A stretch of DNA of 28,657 nucleotides from Candidatus Amesbacteria bacterium RBG_19FT_COMBO_48_16 (GCA_001775555.1 MEXE01000053.1:1-28657); one strand, 5' to 3'. Counted from the stretch's first letter, positions 7,403 through 13,433 are shown. Translations and numbers: made by a program. Notes: generated by a model from the sequence alone, not told the origin.

Positions 7403-7496
7403 AAAAAAAGAGCATCGCCATCGCTGGTTTGAGGGCCACGAGTAGCAATGCTCTTTGAGAGGAAATCGCCTGGACAGATCTGGCGATTTACACTTG
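7403..7496 (-). ncRNA. Predicted small RNA with own promoter and terminator (about 94 nt)
   Basis: On the minus strand a TTGACA-N17-TATCAA promoter is followed about 90 bases later by a strong intrinsic terminator. The first hairpin has an 8-bp stem (arms 7463-7470 and 7482-7489). The terminator has a 12-bp stem (arms 7407-7418 and 7445-7456) and ends in seven U residues (7409-7403). Position 7416/7447 forms a G-U pair on the minus strand but an A-C mismatch on the plus strand, so the stem favours minus-strand RNA. No ORF lies in it. Function unknown; it may act in trans or affect the adjacent + strand genes. Confidence 0.6.
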
Positions 7497-7502
7497 ATAA
7501 TG

Positions 7503-7531
7503 TTGATAACACCGGCTAACTTCATTGTCAA
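7503..7531 (-). promoter_or_regulatory. Promoter of the predicted small RNA (TTGACA-N17-TATCAA)
   Basis: Minus strand: perfect TTGACA (7531-7526), 17-base spacer, TATCAA (7508-7503, four of six). It points toward the terminator that ends at 7403 and away from the 7758 gene. Confidence 0.55.
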
Positions 7532-7574
7532 GGAAAAAATCTCTTGATAAATTGCACTTTTTCATAAGTTTTAG

Positions 7575-7689
7575 CCACGGGGTGGAATTCAGCATGGAGG
7601 ATCGGCTGACAATGGCGGCCGCGCTGGTAGGTAGGGCAGGCCTACGAGCACCAAACGGCTGCCGGTTGGCAGGTCTTCCATACTGAATT
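7575..7689 (+). ncRNA. Long rod-like structured RNA element upstream of the surface-protein cluster
   Basis: A small hairpin (CCAC-GGG-GTGG, 7575-7585) is followed by nested helices that make one long rod: 7586-7592 with 7683-7689, 7594-7601 with 7674-7681, 7605-7610 with 7665-7670, 7614-7621 with 7656-7663, 7625-7628 with 7650-7653, and 7631-7635 with 7641-7645. That is about 38 base pairs. The four wobble pairs are G-U only if the + strand is transcribed. No long ORF crosses it. It may be a cis-regulatory leader of the 7758 gene or an independent RNA. The size resembles small SRP RNA, but the conserved GGAA loop is missing. No convincing promoter was found just upstream. Confidence 0.6.
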
Positions 7690-7698
7690 ATGAGTGTG

Positions 7699-7748
7699 TC
7701 ACCCCCTAATCTCCCTTTTAAAGTAAGAGGGAGATTAAAAAGGGGTGA
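7699..7748 (+). promoter_or_regulatory. Hairpin hiding the ribosome binding site of the 7758 gene
   Basis: TCACCCC (7699-7705) pairs with GGGGTGA (7742-7748), and a 10-base inner arm (7707-7716) pairs perfectly with 7728-7737. GGGGTGA is the Shine-Dalgarno-like sequence ten bases before ATG 7758, so the folded form should block translation. Confidence 0.6.
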
Positions 7749-7757
7749 TAAAACTTT

Positions 7758-8582
7758 ATGAGTAGGTTGGTGAGGTTATTAATATTGTTTGCGGTTTGGA
7801 CGGCAGCTTTTGGGGCGGGAGCCGTCAAGGTACAGGCGCTGATTAATTTCGGCGGGGGGTACTATGTAAACTTATGCGGGAGCGGGACTTCCGCCACAAG
7901 TTACAGCTGTGATCCGGGGTGCAGTGTGCAGACAGGATCATGCCAGAGCAATAATCAGGGGGTAGTGAAATGGTTGTGCAGCGGAAAGTGGGACCAGTGT
8001 CTTGAGTCTGAGTCTGGGTGGAGTAATTTTGAGGATGTGGATAGCCCGGGATGCGGGAAAACAGTGCAAGTTTCGTTGTTTGACAAAAAATGCCGGATGC
8101 AGGATGGAGGATGGGATGAATCATGCAGGCTGTTGGGTTATATGGTGTGGTATTCGGGGGACTGCTGGGTGGGGGGGTCACCGACTCCTACGAGAGTGCC
8201 GGCTGTGACCCTGACACCGACGGTGACACCGAGGCCTCAGGTTACGGGAACACCGACGGCTACGCCTGGGTCCAAGTTTGGCAGCCCGACACCTACGGGG
8301 AAGGTCAGTTTGACCCCGACGAAGATTCCCGGAGTGGGTAGCATTTGCGGTAAAAGTTGCAGCAAGGGGAGTGACTGTGAGGCGGGTTTTACGTGCGCGG
8401 ATGGGGTGTGCCGTAATCCAAGTTGTCCTTCCGACGCCAGTTGTTTTTGCGGGGATGTAAAAGGGGCAATCGCTGACAAAAATCCTCAGACCGGTTGGGG
8501 AGAGTGGTTCCTGCTATTGGCAGCGGCTGTCATTGGGCCGGCGGGGTGGAAGCTGTATCAGATGGCGAAAAATGAAGTATAA
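7758..8582 (+). CDS. Secreted Cys-rich protein with Thr/Pro stalk and C-terminal membrane anchor
   Basis: A 274-residue surface protein. The N-terminal signal segment (about 1-27) is followed by a Cys-rich domain (about 35-140), then a low-complexity Thr/Pro/Val stalk (about 142-195) with TPT repeats, then a compact disulfide-type module with ten Cys (spacing CxxxCxxxxxC near its start). Last comes a membrane helix (WGEWFLLLAAAVIGPAGW) and a short charged tail. No enzyme signature. The layout suits a protein displayed on the cell surface. No LPxTG-like motif was found before the C-terminal helix. The sortase gene overlaps its end by 11 bases. Translation is probably controlled by the upstream hairpin. 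Confidence 0.75.
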   Translation: MSRLVRLLILFAVWTAAFGAGAVKVQALINFGGGYYVNLCGSGTSATSYSCDPGCSVQTGSCQSNNQGVVKWLCSGKWDQCLESESGWSNFEDVDSPGCGKTVQVSLFDKKCRMQDGGWDESCRLLGYMVWYSGDCWVGGSPTPTRVPAVTLTPTVTPRPQVTGTPTATPGSKFGSPTPTGKVSLTPTKIPGVGSICGKSCSKGSDCEAGFTCADGVCRNPSCPSDASCFCGDVKGAIADKNPQTGWGEWFLLLAAAVIGPAGWKLYQMAKNEV

Positions 8583-9240
8583 AGCGCGGTTCTTGTCATG
8601 GACAGGGAAGGGGATGATGACTGTATCAGGGATATTTGCGCTGACGGGGATGGGGGCGCTGGTTGCCAGGGAGGTGAAATATTCCTGGATGAAAACTCCG
8701 GCAGGCCGAACTATTCAAAGGCTGGAGCAAGTACAACCACCAAAACTAGTTAAAGAATACCAATTGGGGGGAGTTCAACAGGAAGAAGAAAAACCTGAGT
8801 GGAAGGTACCTGATGAAAAGTATTCCGTGTTTATTCCACAAATAGGAGCAATATCGCGGGTGATACCGGAGGTAGACGCCGGGGATCCCGGGATATACCA
8901 GGCGGCTTTAAAGCAGGGAGTAGCGGAAGCGGCAGGCCTGGGTCATCCCGGTCAGGCAGAGACGACTTATCTGTTTGCCCATTCAGTGGAAAGTAAGGTG
9001 GATATTGCCCGATATAATGCGGTATTTTATTTACTTCACAAGCTGGTTGCGGGGGACAAAATTGAGGTGGTGTATCAAGGCCGGCTGTATAAGTATGAAG
9101 TGACGGGGAGGGAAATTCTGGCTGCAACAGATGTGAAGTACTTGGTGCCGCAGAGTCAGGAGGAGAAATTGGTATTGGCGACCTGCTACCCCCCGGGAAC
9201 TACCTGGAAAAGACTTGTAGTAATTGCAAAAAGGGTGTAA
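8572..9240 (+). CDS. Sortase
   Basis: A 222-residue sortase, a cysteine transpeptidase that cleaves a sorting signal and joins surface proteins to an amine. It has an N-terminal membrane segment (about 15-33), a linker, then the beta-barrel catalytic domain from about residue 80. The triad is complete: His137 in YLFAHSV, Cys205 in LATCYPPG and Arg214 in WKRLVV. The class cannot be assigned with confidence. Start taken at ATG 8572, which overlaps the end of the stalk-protein gene by 11 bases; an upstream in-frame start at 8533 would overlap far more. The likely substrate is a protein of this cluster or one encoded elsewhere. Confidence 0.9.
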   Translation: MKYKARFLSWTGKGMMTVSGIFALTGMGALVAREVKYSWMKTPAGRTIQRLEQVQPPKLVKEYQLGGVQQEEEKPEWKVPDEKYSVFIPQIGAISRVIPEVDAGDPGIYQAALKQGVAEAAGLGHPGQAETTYLFAHSVESKVDIARYNAVFYLLHKLVAGDKIEVVYQGRLYKYEVTGREILAATDVKYLVPQSQEEKLVLATCYPPGTTWKRLVVIAKRV

Positions 9241-9250
9241 AACTTTAGAT

Positions 9251-9514
9251 ATGGCTACAACAGAAGAGAGGTTGAGGGTACTTGAAAAGGAGATAGGAAT
9301 GCTCGAGGCGCGGAGGGGCCCTCTGTGGGAAGGATTACAACAACGTGCGGAGGTGCAAGCAAAAACCGTTTACGGAATGGGTGAATTGGGGGTATTAAAC
9401 AGCGGGAAGGCAGTGGCATGGGTGTTGATGAGTTTGGGAATATCCGAGGTTGCAAGAAATAAAAAGTTGGATATATATAATCGTGTGAGGCAAAAGATTT
9501 GGGGAGGGGTGTAA
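9251..9514 (+). CDS. Small protein with N-terminal coiled coil, 87 aa
   Basis: ATG 9251 (MATTEERL), 10 bases after the sortase stop. The first 45 residues are charged and helical (LRVLEKEIGMLEARRG). A mildly hydrophobic segment at about 55-70 (GKAVAWVLMSLGISEVA) may touch the membrane. No family recognised. Its position suggests a shared transcript with the sortase. Confidence 0.6.
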   Translation: MATTEERLRVLEKEIGMLEARRGPLWEGLQQRAEVQAKTVYGMGELGVLNSGKAVAWVLMSLGISEVARNKKLDIYNRVRQKIWGGV

Positions 9515-9531
9515 GAACTTTGGGGTGAAAT

Positions 9532-9891
9532 ATGGAGGGAGTTCGTAATGTTTCGGTAAGATTACGGCAGAGAGTGGGGATTGAAGTTCAGGCAGCGGGA
9601 GTGATAGCGGTTATGGTGGGTGACTTGCTGGGGTTAAGTAAAGGTGAGAGATTTAACCCGGCTCTGGCAGTACTGGTGGTTTTGGGATCTTTGGCGTATG
9701 GGATTGGGGGATGGGCTGAAAAAAGCCGTGAGGGTTTACAGAGTATGGGACGAGTGGTCGGTTTGGCTATGATAGGGTTGGGTGTTCTACTTACTGCCAC
9801 AGGGGTGTTGGAGAAAGATACAGGACAAGTGGGTATGGGGGCGGGGTTGGTGGTAGCAGGAGCATTGGGGTGGGGATTGACAGAGGGGTAG
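9532..9891 (+). CDS. Small integral membrane protein, 119 aa
   Basis: Four hydrophobic segments at about residues 20-34, 43-61, 74-91 and 98-115 separated by short polar loops, with a basic N-terminus. No family recognised. A GGGGTGA site lies three bases before ATG 9532. The end of the gene contains the -35 and part of the spacer of the rho promoter. Confidence 0.65.
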   Translation: MEGVRNVSVRLRQRVGIEVQAAGVIAVMVGDLLGLSKGERFNPALAVLVVLGSLAYGIGGWAEKSREGLQSMGRVVGLAMIGLGVLLTATGVLEKDTGQVGMGAGLVVAGALGWGLTEG

Positions 9892-9904
9892 GGGGTGATA
9901 TACT
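9877..9904 (+). promoter_or_regulatory. rho promoter (TTGACA-N16-TGaTATACT)
   Basis: A perfect TTGACA (9877-9882) and TATACT (9899-9904) with a 16-base spacer carrying an extended -10 TG (9896-9897). The -35 lies inside the preceding gene. Start of transcription is expected near 9911, giving rho a leader of about 90 bases. Confidence 0.8.
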
Positions 9905-9990
9905 AGCGCTATCCTCTTTTGGTAATTGGAAGTTTCCCCCTAATCGAGTGAATTTTAATGATATTTCGAATTTTTGTATTCGGCTAAGCT

Positions 9991-9995
9991 AAGGA
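9991..9995 (+). promoter_or_regulatory. rho ribosome binding site (AAGGA)
   Basis: AAGGA with a six-base gap before ATG 10002. It is one of the few classical sites in the window. Confidence 0.65.
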
Positions 9996-10001
9996 ATCAT
10001 T

Positions 10002-11378
10002 ATGGCTGATGATCAGGTTGATATGACTTCTGGGCCGGGCCCGGTTTCCGAAAGCGGGGCTGTACCTGGGTCGGGAGTAAGATCGGTGATGCGACCGGGA
10101 GTGGTGAGGGTGATCGGCAGGGGAGCGCCCAGGGCGGCCGGTCCCAGGCCGGTGGGAGTGAGACAAGTCAGGCCGTACAGCCCGAGACCCGCGTTCGGCC
10201 CGGCCGGCGGACCGACAAACGGGCAGGGGAATTTTGACGGTGTAGTTGATGATCGGGTGATTCCGGATGCCGGATTGCCAACTGAGTTTGTGGAAGGATT
10301 TTTAGACATCACACCTGACGGGCACGGGTACTTGCGTCCGCGGATGATTCCATCGTCCAAAGATGTGTATATTTCGGCCTCACAAGTGCGGCGATTTAAC
10401 CTGCGCCCCGGGGACATGGTAGGGGGACAGGCCCGGGAGCCGAAAGAAAATGAACGGTTCTGGGGACTTTTGAAAGTCGAGAAAGTAAATGGTCTGCCAG
10501 CGGAAGAAGCGGCAAACCGGCCGGATTTTGACGCCATGACGGCGGTGTTTCCGGAGGGACAGCTGAGACTGGAAACAGAGCCGGAGATTTTGTCAACGCG
10601 AATAATAGATTTAATAGCTCCCATCGGTAAAGGACAGCGAGGGTTGATTGTAGCCCAGCCGAAAGCGGGCAAAACGTGGCTGCTGCGGGAGATTGCTGCA
10701 GCTCTGTCTAAAAATTATCCGGATATGCATCTGATGGCAGTTCTTATAGGGGAGCGGCCGGAGGAAGTAACGGAGATTACCAGATCACTGAAAGGTGAAG
10801 TAGCCGCGTCGCATTTTGACGAGCCGCCTTTGGAACAGGTTCGGATCGCAGAGCTGGCTTTGGAACGGGCAAAGCGGCTGGTAGAGCTGAAAAAAGACGT
10901 TTTTGTGCTGTTGGATTCGATTACCCGGCTGGCTCGGGCTTACAATATGATTTCGCCGGATTCGGGGAAAACTTTATCGGGCGGATTTTCTGCAGCGGCT
11001 ATATATCCGGCCAAAAAAGCTTTCGGAGCGGCCAGAAAATTTGAAGAGGGCGGGAGCTTGACGATACTGGGGACGTGTCTTGTCGATACCGGGTCGCGGC
11101 AGGATGACCTGGTGTACGAGGAGTTCAAGGGGACGGGAAATATGGAGCTGCATTTGGACCGGAGACTGGCGGACCGGCGGATTTTTCCCTCTTTTGATTT
11201 GTTGAAAAGCGGGACGCGGGGGGAGGAAAAATTGTTGGGGGACAGGCTGGAGAAAGTGATCCAGCTGCGGCGGATGCTGGATTTGCTGGATGTGGATGAG
11301 AGGACGGAGCTGATGATTGCCAAAATGAAGAAAACCAAAAGTAATGATGAATTCCTGAAGAATCTGACGAAAACGTAA
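10002..11378 (+). CDS. rho: Transcription termination factor Rho
   Basis: A 458-residue Rho with a long disordered Gly/Pro/Arg-rich N-terminal extension (about 1-85), which in other Rho proteins aids RNA binding or phase behaviour. The primary RNA-binding cold-shock-like domain follows (about 92-165, EGFLDITPDGHGYLRP). The hexameric ATPase core has Walker A PKAGKTW, GERPEEVTE, Walker B VFVLLDSITRLARAYN, the Q-loop region SGGFSAAAIYPAKK and the LDRRLADRRIFPSFD segment. All key motifs are present. It is the first gene of a probable three-gene unit, with an unusually long leader for this window; Rho genes are often autoregulated by attenuation in their leader. Confidence 0.97.
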   Translation: MADDQVDMTSGPGPVSESGAVPGSGVRSVMRPGVVRVIGRGAPRAAGPRPVGVRQVRPYSPRPAFGPAGGPTNGQGNFDGVVDDRVIPDAGLPTEFVEGFLDITPDGHGYLRPRMIPSSKDVYISASQVRRFNLRPGDMVGGQAREPKENERFWGLLKVEKVNGLPAEEAANRPDFDAMTAVFPEGQLRLETEPEILSTRIIDLIAPIGKGQRGLIVAQPKAGKTWLLREIAAALSKNYPDMHLMAVLIGERPEEVTEITRSLKGEVAASHFDEPPLEQVRIAELALERAKRLVELKKDVFVLLDSITRLARAYNMISPDSGKTLSGGFSAAAIYPAKKAFGAARKFEEGGSLTILGTCLVDTGSRQDDLVYEEFKGTGNMELHLDRRLADRRIFPSFDLLKSGTRGEEKLLGDRLEKVIQLRRMLDLLDVDERTELMIAKMKKTKSNDEFLKNLTKT

Positions 11379-11394
11379 GAGTCGGCCGGGGGTG

Positions 11395-11400
11395 TATGAT
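11395..11400 (+). promoter_or_regulatory. -10 element (TATGAT) six bases before ATG 11407
   Basis: TATGAT, six bases, ATG. It supports ATG 11407 over GTG 11392 as the start of the hydrolase-like gene and suggests an internal, leaderless transcript. Confidence 0.45.
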
Positions 11401-11406
11401 GGGGGT

Positions 11407-11940
11407 ATGAACCTGATACTACTGGGGGGGAATAATTGGCGAAACAAAGGCTGGATAGAGGAGGTGGAGAAAGCTTTGAAACCGGATTTTGACCAGACCT
11501 GGGTGCAGTATTATGACCATTGGCAGGTGGGGCCGGCTTTAATTGATATGGAAGTAGAGATGGAGAAGTTGGTGAAGAAAGCGGCCGGATTTGGGGAGTA
11601 TATAATATTCGGCAAATCGGCGGGACCGATATTGGCGATGCGGGCGATAAAAGAAAGGGGATTGAGGCCGGGGAAATGCGTATTTGTGGGGACGGCGGTG
11701 TCCTGGGGGGAAAAACAGGGGTTTGAAGCGGAAAAATGGCTGGAGGGGTATGCAGTGAGAACCCTTTTCATTCAGAGAGCTGAGGATCAGGTGATGACTG
11801 CGGGTGAACTGCGGGAAGCGCTGAACCGGAAAGGGGTAACAAATTACAAATTTACGGAGTTGCCGGGAAGGTCACATCATTATGAGGATATTTTCGGATT
11901 GAGACTGATGGTGAGGGAATTTGTGGAAGAGAAACTGTAA
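11407..11940 (+). CDS. Small alpha/beta hydrolase-fold protein
   Basis: A 177-residue cytoplasmic protein with the compact alpha/beta hydrolase layout. An N-terminal strand and glycine loop (LILLGGNNW) comes first, then the nucleophile elbow FGKSAG, an acidic residue after a strand (IQRAEDQV), and a late His in LPGRSHHYED. This resembles small RBBP9/YdeN-like or KANL3-like hydrolases, but the substrate is unknown. It is followed after three bases by isopentenyl phosphate kinase. Confidence 0.7.
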   Translation: MNLILLGGNNWRNKGWIEEVEKALKPDFDQTWVQYYDHWQVGPALIDMEVEMEKLVKKAAGFGEYIIFGKSAGPILAMRAIKERGLRPGKCVFVGTAVSWGEKQGFEAEKWLEGYAVRTLFIQRAEDQVMTAGELREALNRKGVTNYKFTELPGRSHHYEDIFGLRLMVREFVEEKL

Positions 11941-11943
11941 GTT

Positions 11944-12663
11944 ATGATTATTATCAAGTTGGGAGGAGGCCTGGTGGCGCCAAAGGAATGGGAAGCGGAA
12001 AAAGCGGATTTGACCGTTATCAGGCGTTTGAGTGATGAGTTGGTCCAGGGAGTGGACCCCGGAAAAAAAATGGTGGTGGTGAGCGGAAGCGGGAATTACG
12101 GCCACAAGGCAGTGGAAAGATACGGGATATCCGAAGCCCGGGGAATCGCCAGGGTGAGGGAGAGCGCGAGAAAGATCGGGGAGATAGTGAGGGATGAGCT
12201 GGAGAAAGCGGGGAGGGATGCGGAGCTGATTATTCCGCGTGAGATTTTCCCCGGGGGAAGGTTGTCAATTGCGGAGGATAAAACCCCCGTGCTGTACGGG
12301 GACGTGATTGAAGTGGAGAAAGGGAAGTGGAAAGTATGGTCGGGGGAGAAAATTATCAGAAAATTGACGGAGAGGTTGCGGGACGTTGAGATGATAGTCC
12401 AGGTCAGCCGGGAGGAAGGGGTGTGGGATAGGCAGGGACTGATAATCCCGGAAATTAATAAATCAAATTGGGAGGTGATAAAACAGGATGTGGGGGGGGC
12501 GGAGGGGTCGGATGTGACCGGCGGAATGCTGCATAAAGTGGAGGAAAGTCTGGAAATTGAACGGGATTGCGGAGTGAAAACGTGGATTATCAGCGGGGCA
12601 GTACCGGGGAGACTGAAGGATTTACTGCAGGGCAAGCGGGTGCCCGGGACTAGGGTGGGTTAG
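11944..12663 (+). CDS. Isopentenyl phosphate kinase-like amino acid kinase family protein
   Basis: A 239-residue amino-acid-kinase-fold protein. It has the N-terminal KLGGG phosphate loop, the segment VSGSGNYGHKAV with His54 at the position of the catalytic His of archaeal isopentenyl phosphate kinases, PVLYGDVI, and the late DVTGGMLHKVEE motif of the family. The reaction would be isopentenyl phosphate plus ATP to isopentenyl diphosphate, feeding undecaprenyl carrier synthesis. Such enzymes are typical of archaea and some bacteria with alternative mevalonate routes. Other amino acid kinases (UMP kinase, acetylglutamate kinase) fit less well because of the GHxxA motif. It begins three bases after the preceding stop. 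Confidence 0.8.
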   Translation: MIIIKLGGGLVAPKEWEAEKADLTVIRRLSDELVQGVDPGKKMVVVSGSGNYGHKAVERYGISEARGIARVRESARKIGEIVRDELEKAGRDAELIIPREIFPGGRLSIAEDKTPVLYGDVIEVEKGKWKVWSGEKIIRKLTERLRDVEMIVQVSREEGVWDRQGLIIPEINKSNWEVIKQDVGGAEGSDVTGGMLHKVEESLEIERDCGVKTWIISGAVPGRLKDLLQGKRVPGTRVG

Positions 12664-12932
12664 AAGCCGGGTTCGCGATTGTTTAAGGCAAGGACTACTT
12701 TTTGAACATTGCTCAGGGGGTGACCTGCTTTATATCTGACAAGTAAATTAATTACGTGAGTGGCAGTTTCTGGGGATAAGTTTAGTTGAGACAGCTCGGG
12801 TATTGCAGCCAGTGACCGGGTGTCTTTTGAGCGACCGACACCATGAAGACCAAGGAAAGGTTTAGAGGCGAGATTATTTTCTGCAACTATGGCTTGGATG
12901 GCAGCAGCGCGCAGATCTTCGATATTGGTCAT
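12660..12932 (-). CDS. Hypothetical protein, 90 aa, behind an attenuator-like leader
   Basis: Not recognised. Soluble and mostly helical (DLRAAAIQAIVAEN near the start, SPETATHVINLLVRYKAG near the end), with a Gly/His segment in the middle (FLGLHGVGRS). It overlaps the convergent isopentenyl phosphate kinase gene by four bases. It has a clear promoter 85 bases upstream and three hairpins in the leader, which suggests its expression is controlled. No ribosome binding site is visible; AAACCCC sits directly before the ATG. Confidence 0.6.
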   Translation of the reverse strand: MTNIEDLRAAAIQAIVAENNLASKPFLGLHGVGRSKDTRSLAAIPELSQLNLSPETATHVINLLVRYKAGHPLSNVQKVVLALNNREPGF

Positions 12933-12939
12933 GGGGTTT

Positions 12940-13017
12940 AAAAAACCTGGGGTTTCCAGGCTGACCTTGGGGTTTGATGGTCAAACCCCGGTATTAGCTG
13001 CTTGTTGGCAGCTTATA
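12940..13017 (-). promoter_or_regulatory. Structured leader with terminator-like hairpin (possible attenuator)
   Basis: In minus-strand order there are three hairpins. The first has arms 13013-13008 and 13001-12996 (AGCTGC/GCAGCT). The second has arms 12989-12981 and 12977-12969, 9 bp with a 3-base loop. The third is CCTGG/CCAGG (12960-12956 and 12950-12946) followed by six T (12945-12940), like an intrinsic terminator only seven bases before the start codon. GGGGTTT (12989-12983) can pair with any of three AAACCCC copies (at 12975-12969, 12955-12949 and 12939-12933), so mutually exclusive folds are possible. Confidence 0.5.
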
Positions 13018-13023
13018 TTTTAC

Positions 13024-13052
13024 ATTGTACCCCGGGGCTTGAAGCAAGTCAA
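13024..13052 (-). promoter_or_regulatory. Promoter of the 12932 gene (TTGACT-N17-TACAAT)
   Basis: Minus strand: TTGACT (13052-13047), 17-base spacer, TACAAT (13029-13024). Both hexamers match five of six consensus positions. Start of transcription expected near 13017. Confidence 0.75.
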
Positions 13053-13089
13053 CTTTGGAAGGTAGAATTCAAGAATTATTTTTAAGTAA

Positions 13090-13171
13090 CACCCCCTTTT
13101 GATTTCCCCCTCTTAAATTCTTGCCTTCGGCTCGTGTCTTCGCCGTAAGAGGGGGAAAAGAAGAGGGTGAT
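13090..13171 (+). promoter_or_regulatory. Hairpin leader enclosing the Shine-Dalgarno site of the GreA-N-like gene
   Basis: A perfect 13-bp stem (13103-13115 with 13146-13158) encloses a smaller hairpin (CGGC 13128-13131, GCCG 13142-13145). The outer CACCC (13090-13094) can pair with GGGTG (13165-13169), part of the AGGGTGAT site that lies seven bases before ATG 13179. The plan is the same as at 7699-7748. Confidence 0.6.
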
Positions 13172-13178
13172 ATACAAA

Positions 13179-13430
13179 ATGAAGATTTCTCAACTTGAGG
13201 AAAAGTTAGCGGAATTGAGAGGGCAGCTGCAAAGGCTGGAAACTGAAGAAGCAGAGAAGATCCGGCGCAAGAGGATGTTGGCGGATATGGGAGATGATTT
13301 TCGGGAGAATGAGGGAGCGAAGATGGTGATGGAGGACCACAATCTTCTGCACATGCGGATTTTTAAGTTGAAGAAAGAGATTTATGAGATAAAAAAAGCC
13401 TTGGCGGCGGCAAGGGGGTATAATCCGTAA
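13179..13430 (+). CDS. Stand-alone GreA N-terminal-like coiled-coil protein
   Basis: An 83-residue protein that looks like the N-terminal coiled-coil hairpin of GreA/GreB without the C-terminal FKBP-like domain. Helix one is KISQLEEKLAELRGQL, the tip is DMGDDFRENEGAKM, and helix two is LHMRIFKLKKEIYEIKKAL. The tip corresponds to the acidic GDLxENAEY tip of GreA, whose Asp and Glu reach the RNA polymerase active site through the secondary channel to stimulate transcript cleavage. It may act as a small secondary-channel regulator. The assignment rests on the tip motif and helix lengths. Start ATG 13179, not GTG 13167, because the Shine-Dalgarno site overlaps the GTG. Confidence 0.6.
   Translation: MKISQLEEKLAELRGQLQRLETEEAEKIRRKRMLADMGDDFRENEGAKMVMEDHNLLHMRIFKLKKEIYEIKKALAAARGYNP
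13419..13424 (+). promoter_or_regulatory. -10 element (TATAAT) nine bases before ATG 13434
   Basis: A perfect TATAAT inside the last codons of the preceding gene; nine bases follow before ATG 13434, so a leader of 0-3 bases is expected. Confidence 0.55.
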
Positions 13431-13433
13431 TTT

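Noticed and set aside
7621..7650. Cyclic di-GMP-I riboswitch (GGTAGGTAG resembles part of its second domain)
   Set aside because: The other conserved blocks of that riboswitch and its two-domain layout are missing.
7586..7689. Small SRP (4.5S) RNA
   Set aside because: Rod shape and size fit, but the conserved GGAA tip and the exact CAGG/AGCA internal loop are not present and no promoter or terminator frames it; kept only as an alternative.
8123..8341. Open frame inside the stalk-protein gene with Asp/Gly/Tyr-rich product
   Set aside because: It is the +1 frame of a repetitive Thr/Pro stalk region, with no promoter, ribosome site or coding signature.
9889..9942. TAGGGGG/CCCCCTA inverted repeat around the rho promoter as a hairpin leader like those at 7699 and 13090
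   Set aside because: Its left arm lies before the predicted transcript start, so the rho mRNA could not form it; only read-through RNA could.
10013..10672. 219-codon minus-strand frame opposite the start of rho
   Set aside because: Product is a Pro/Ser/Gly-rich mirror of G-rich rho coding DNA and resembles no protein; rho has all motifs on the other strand.
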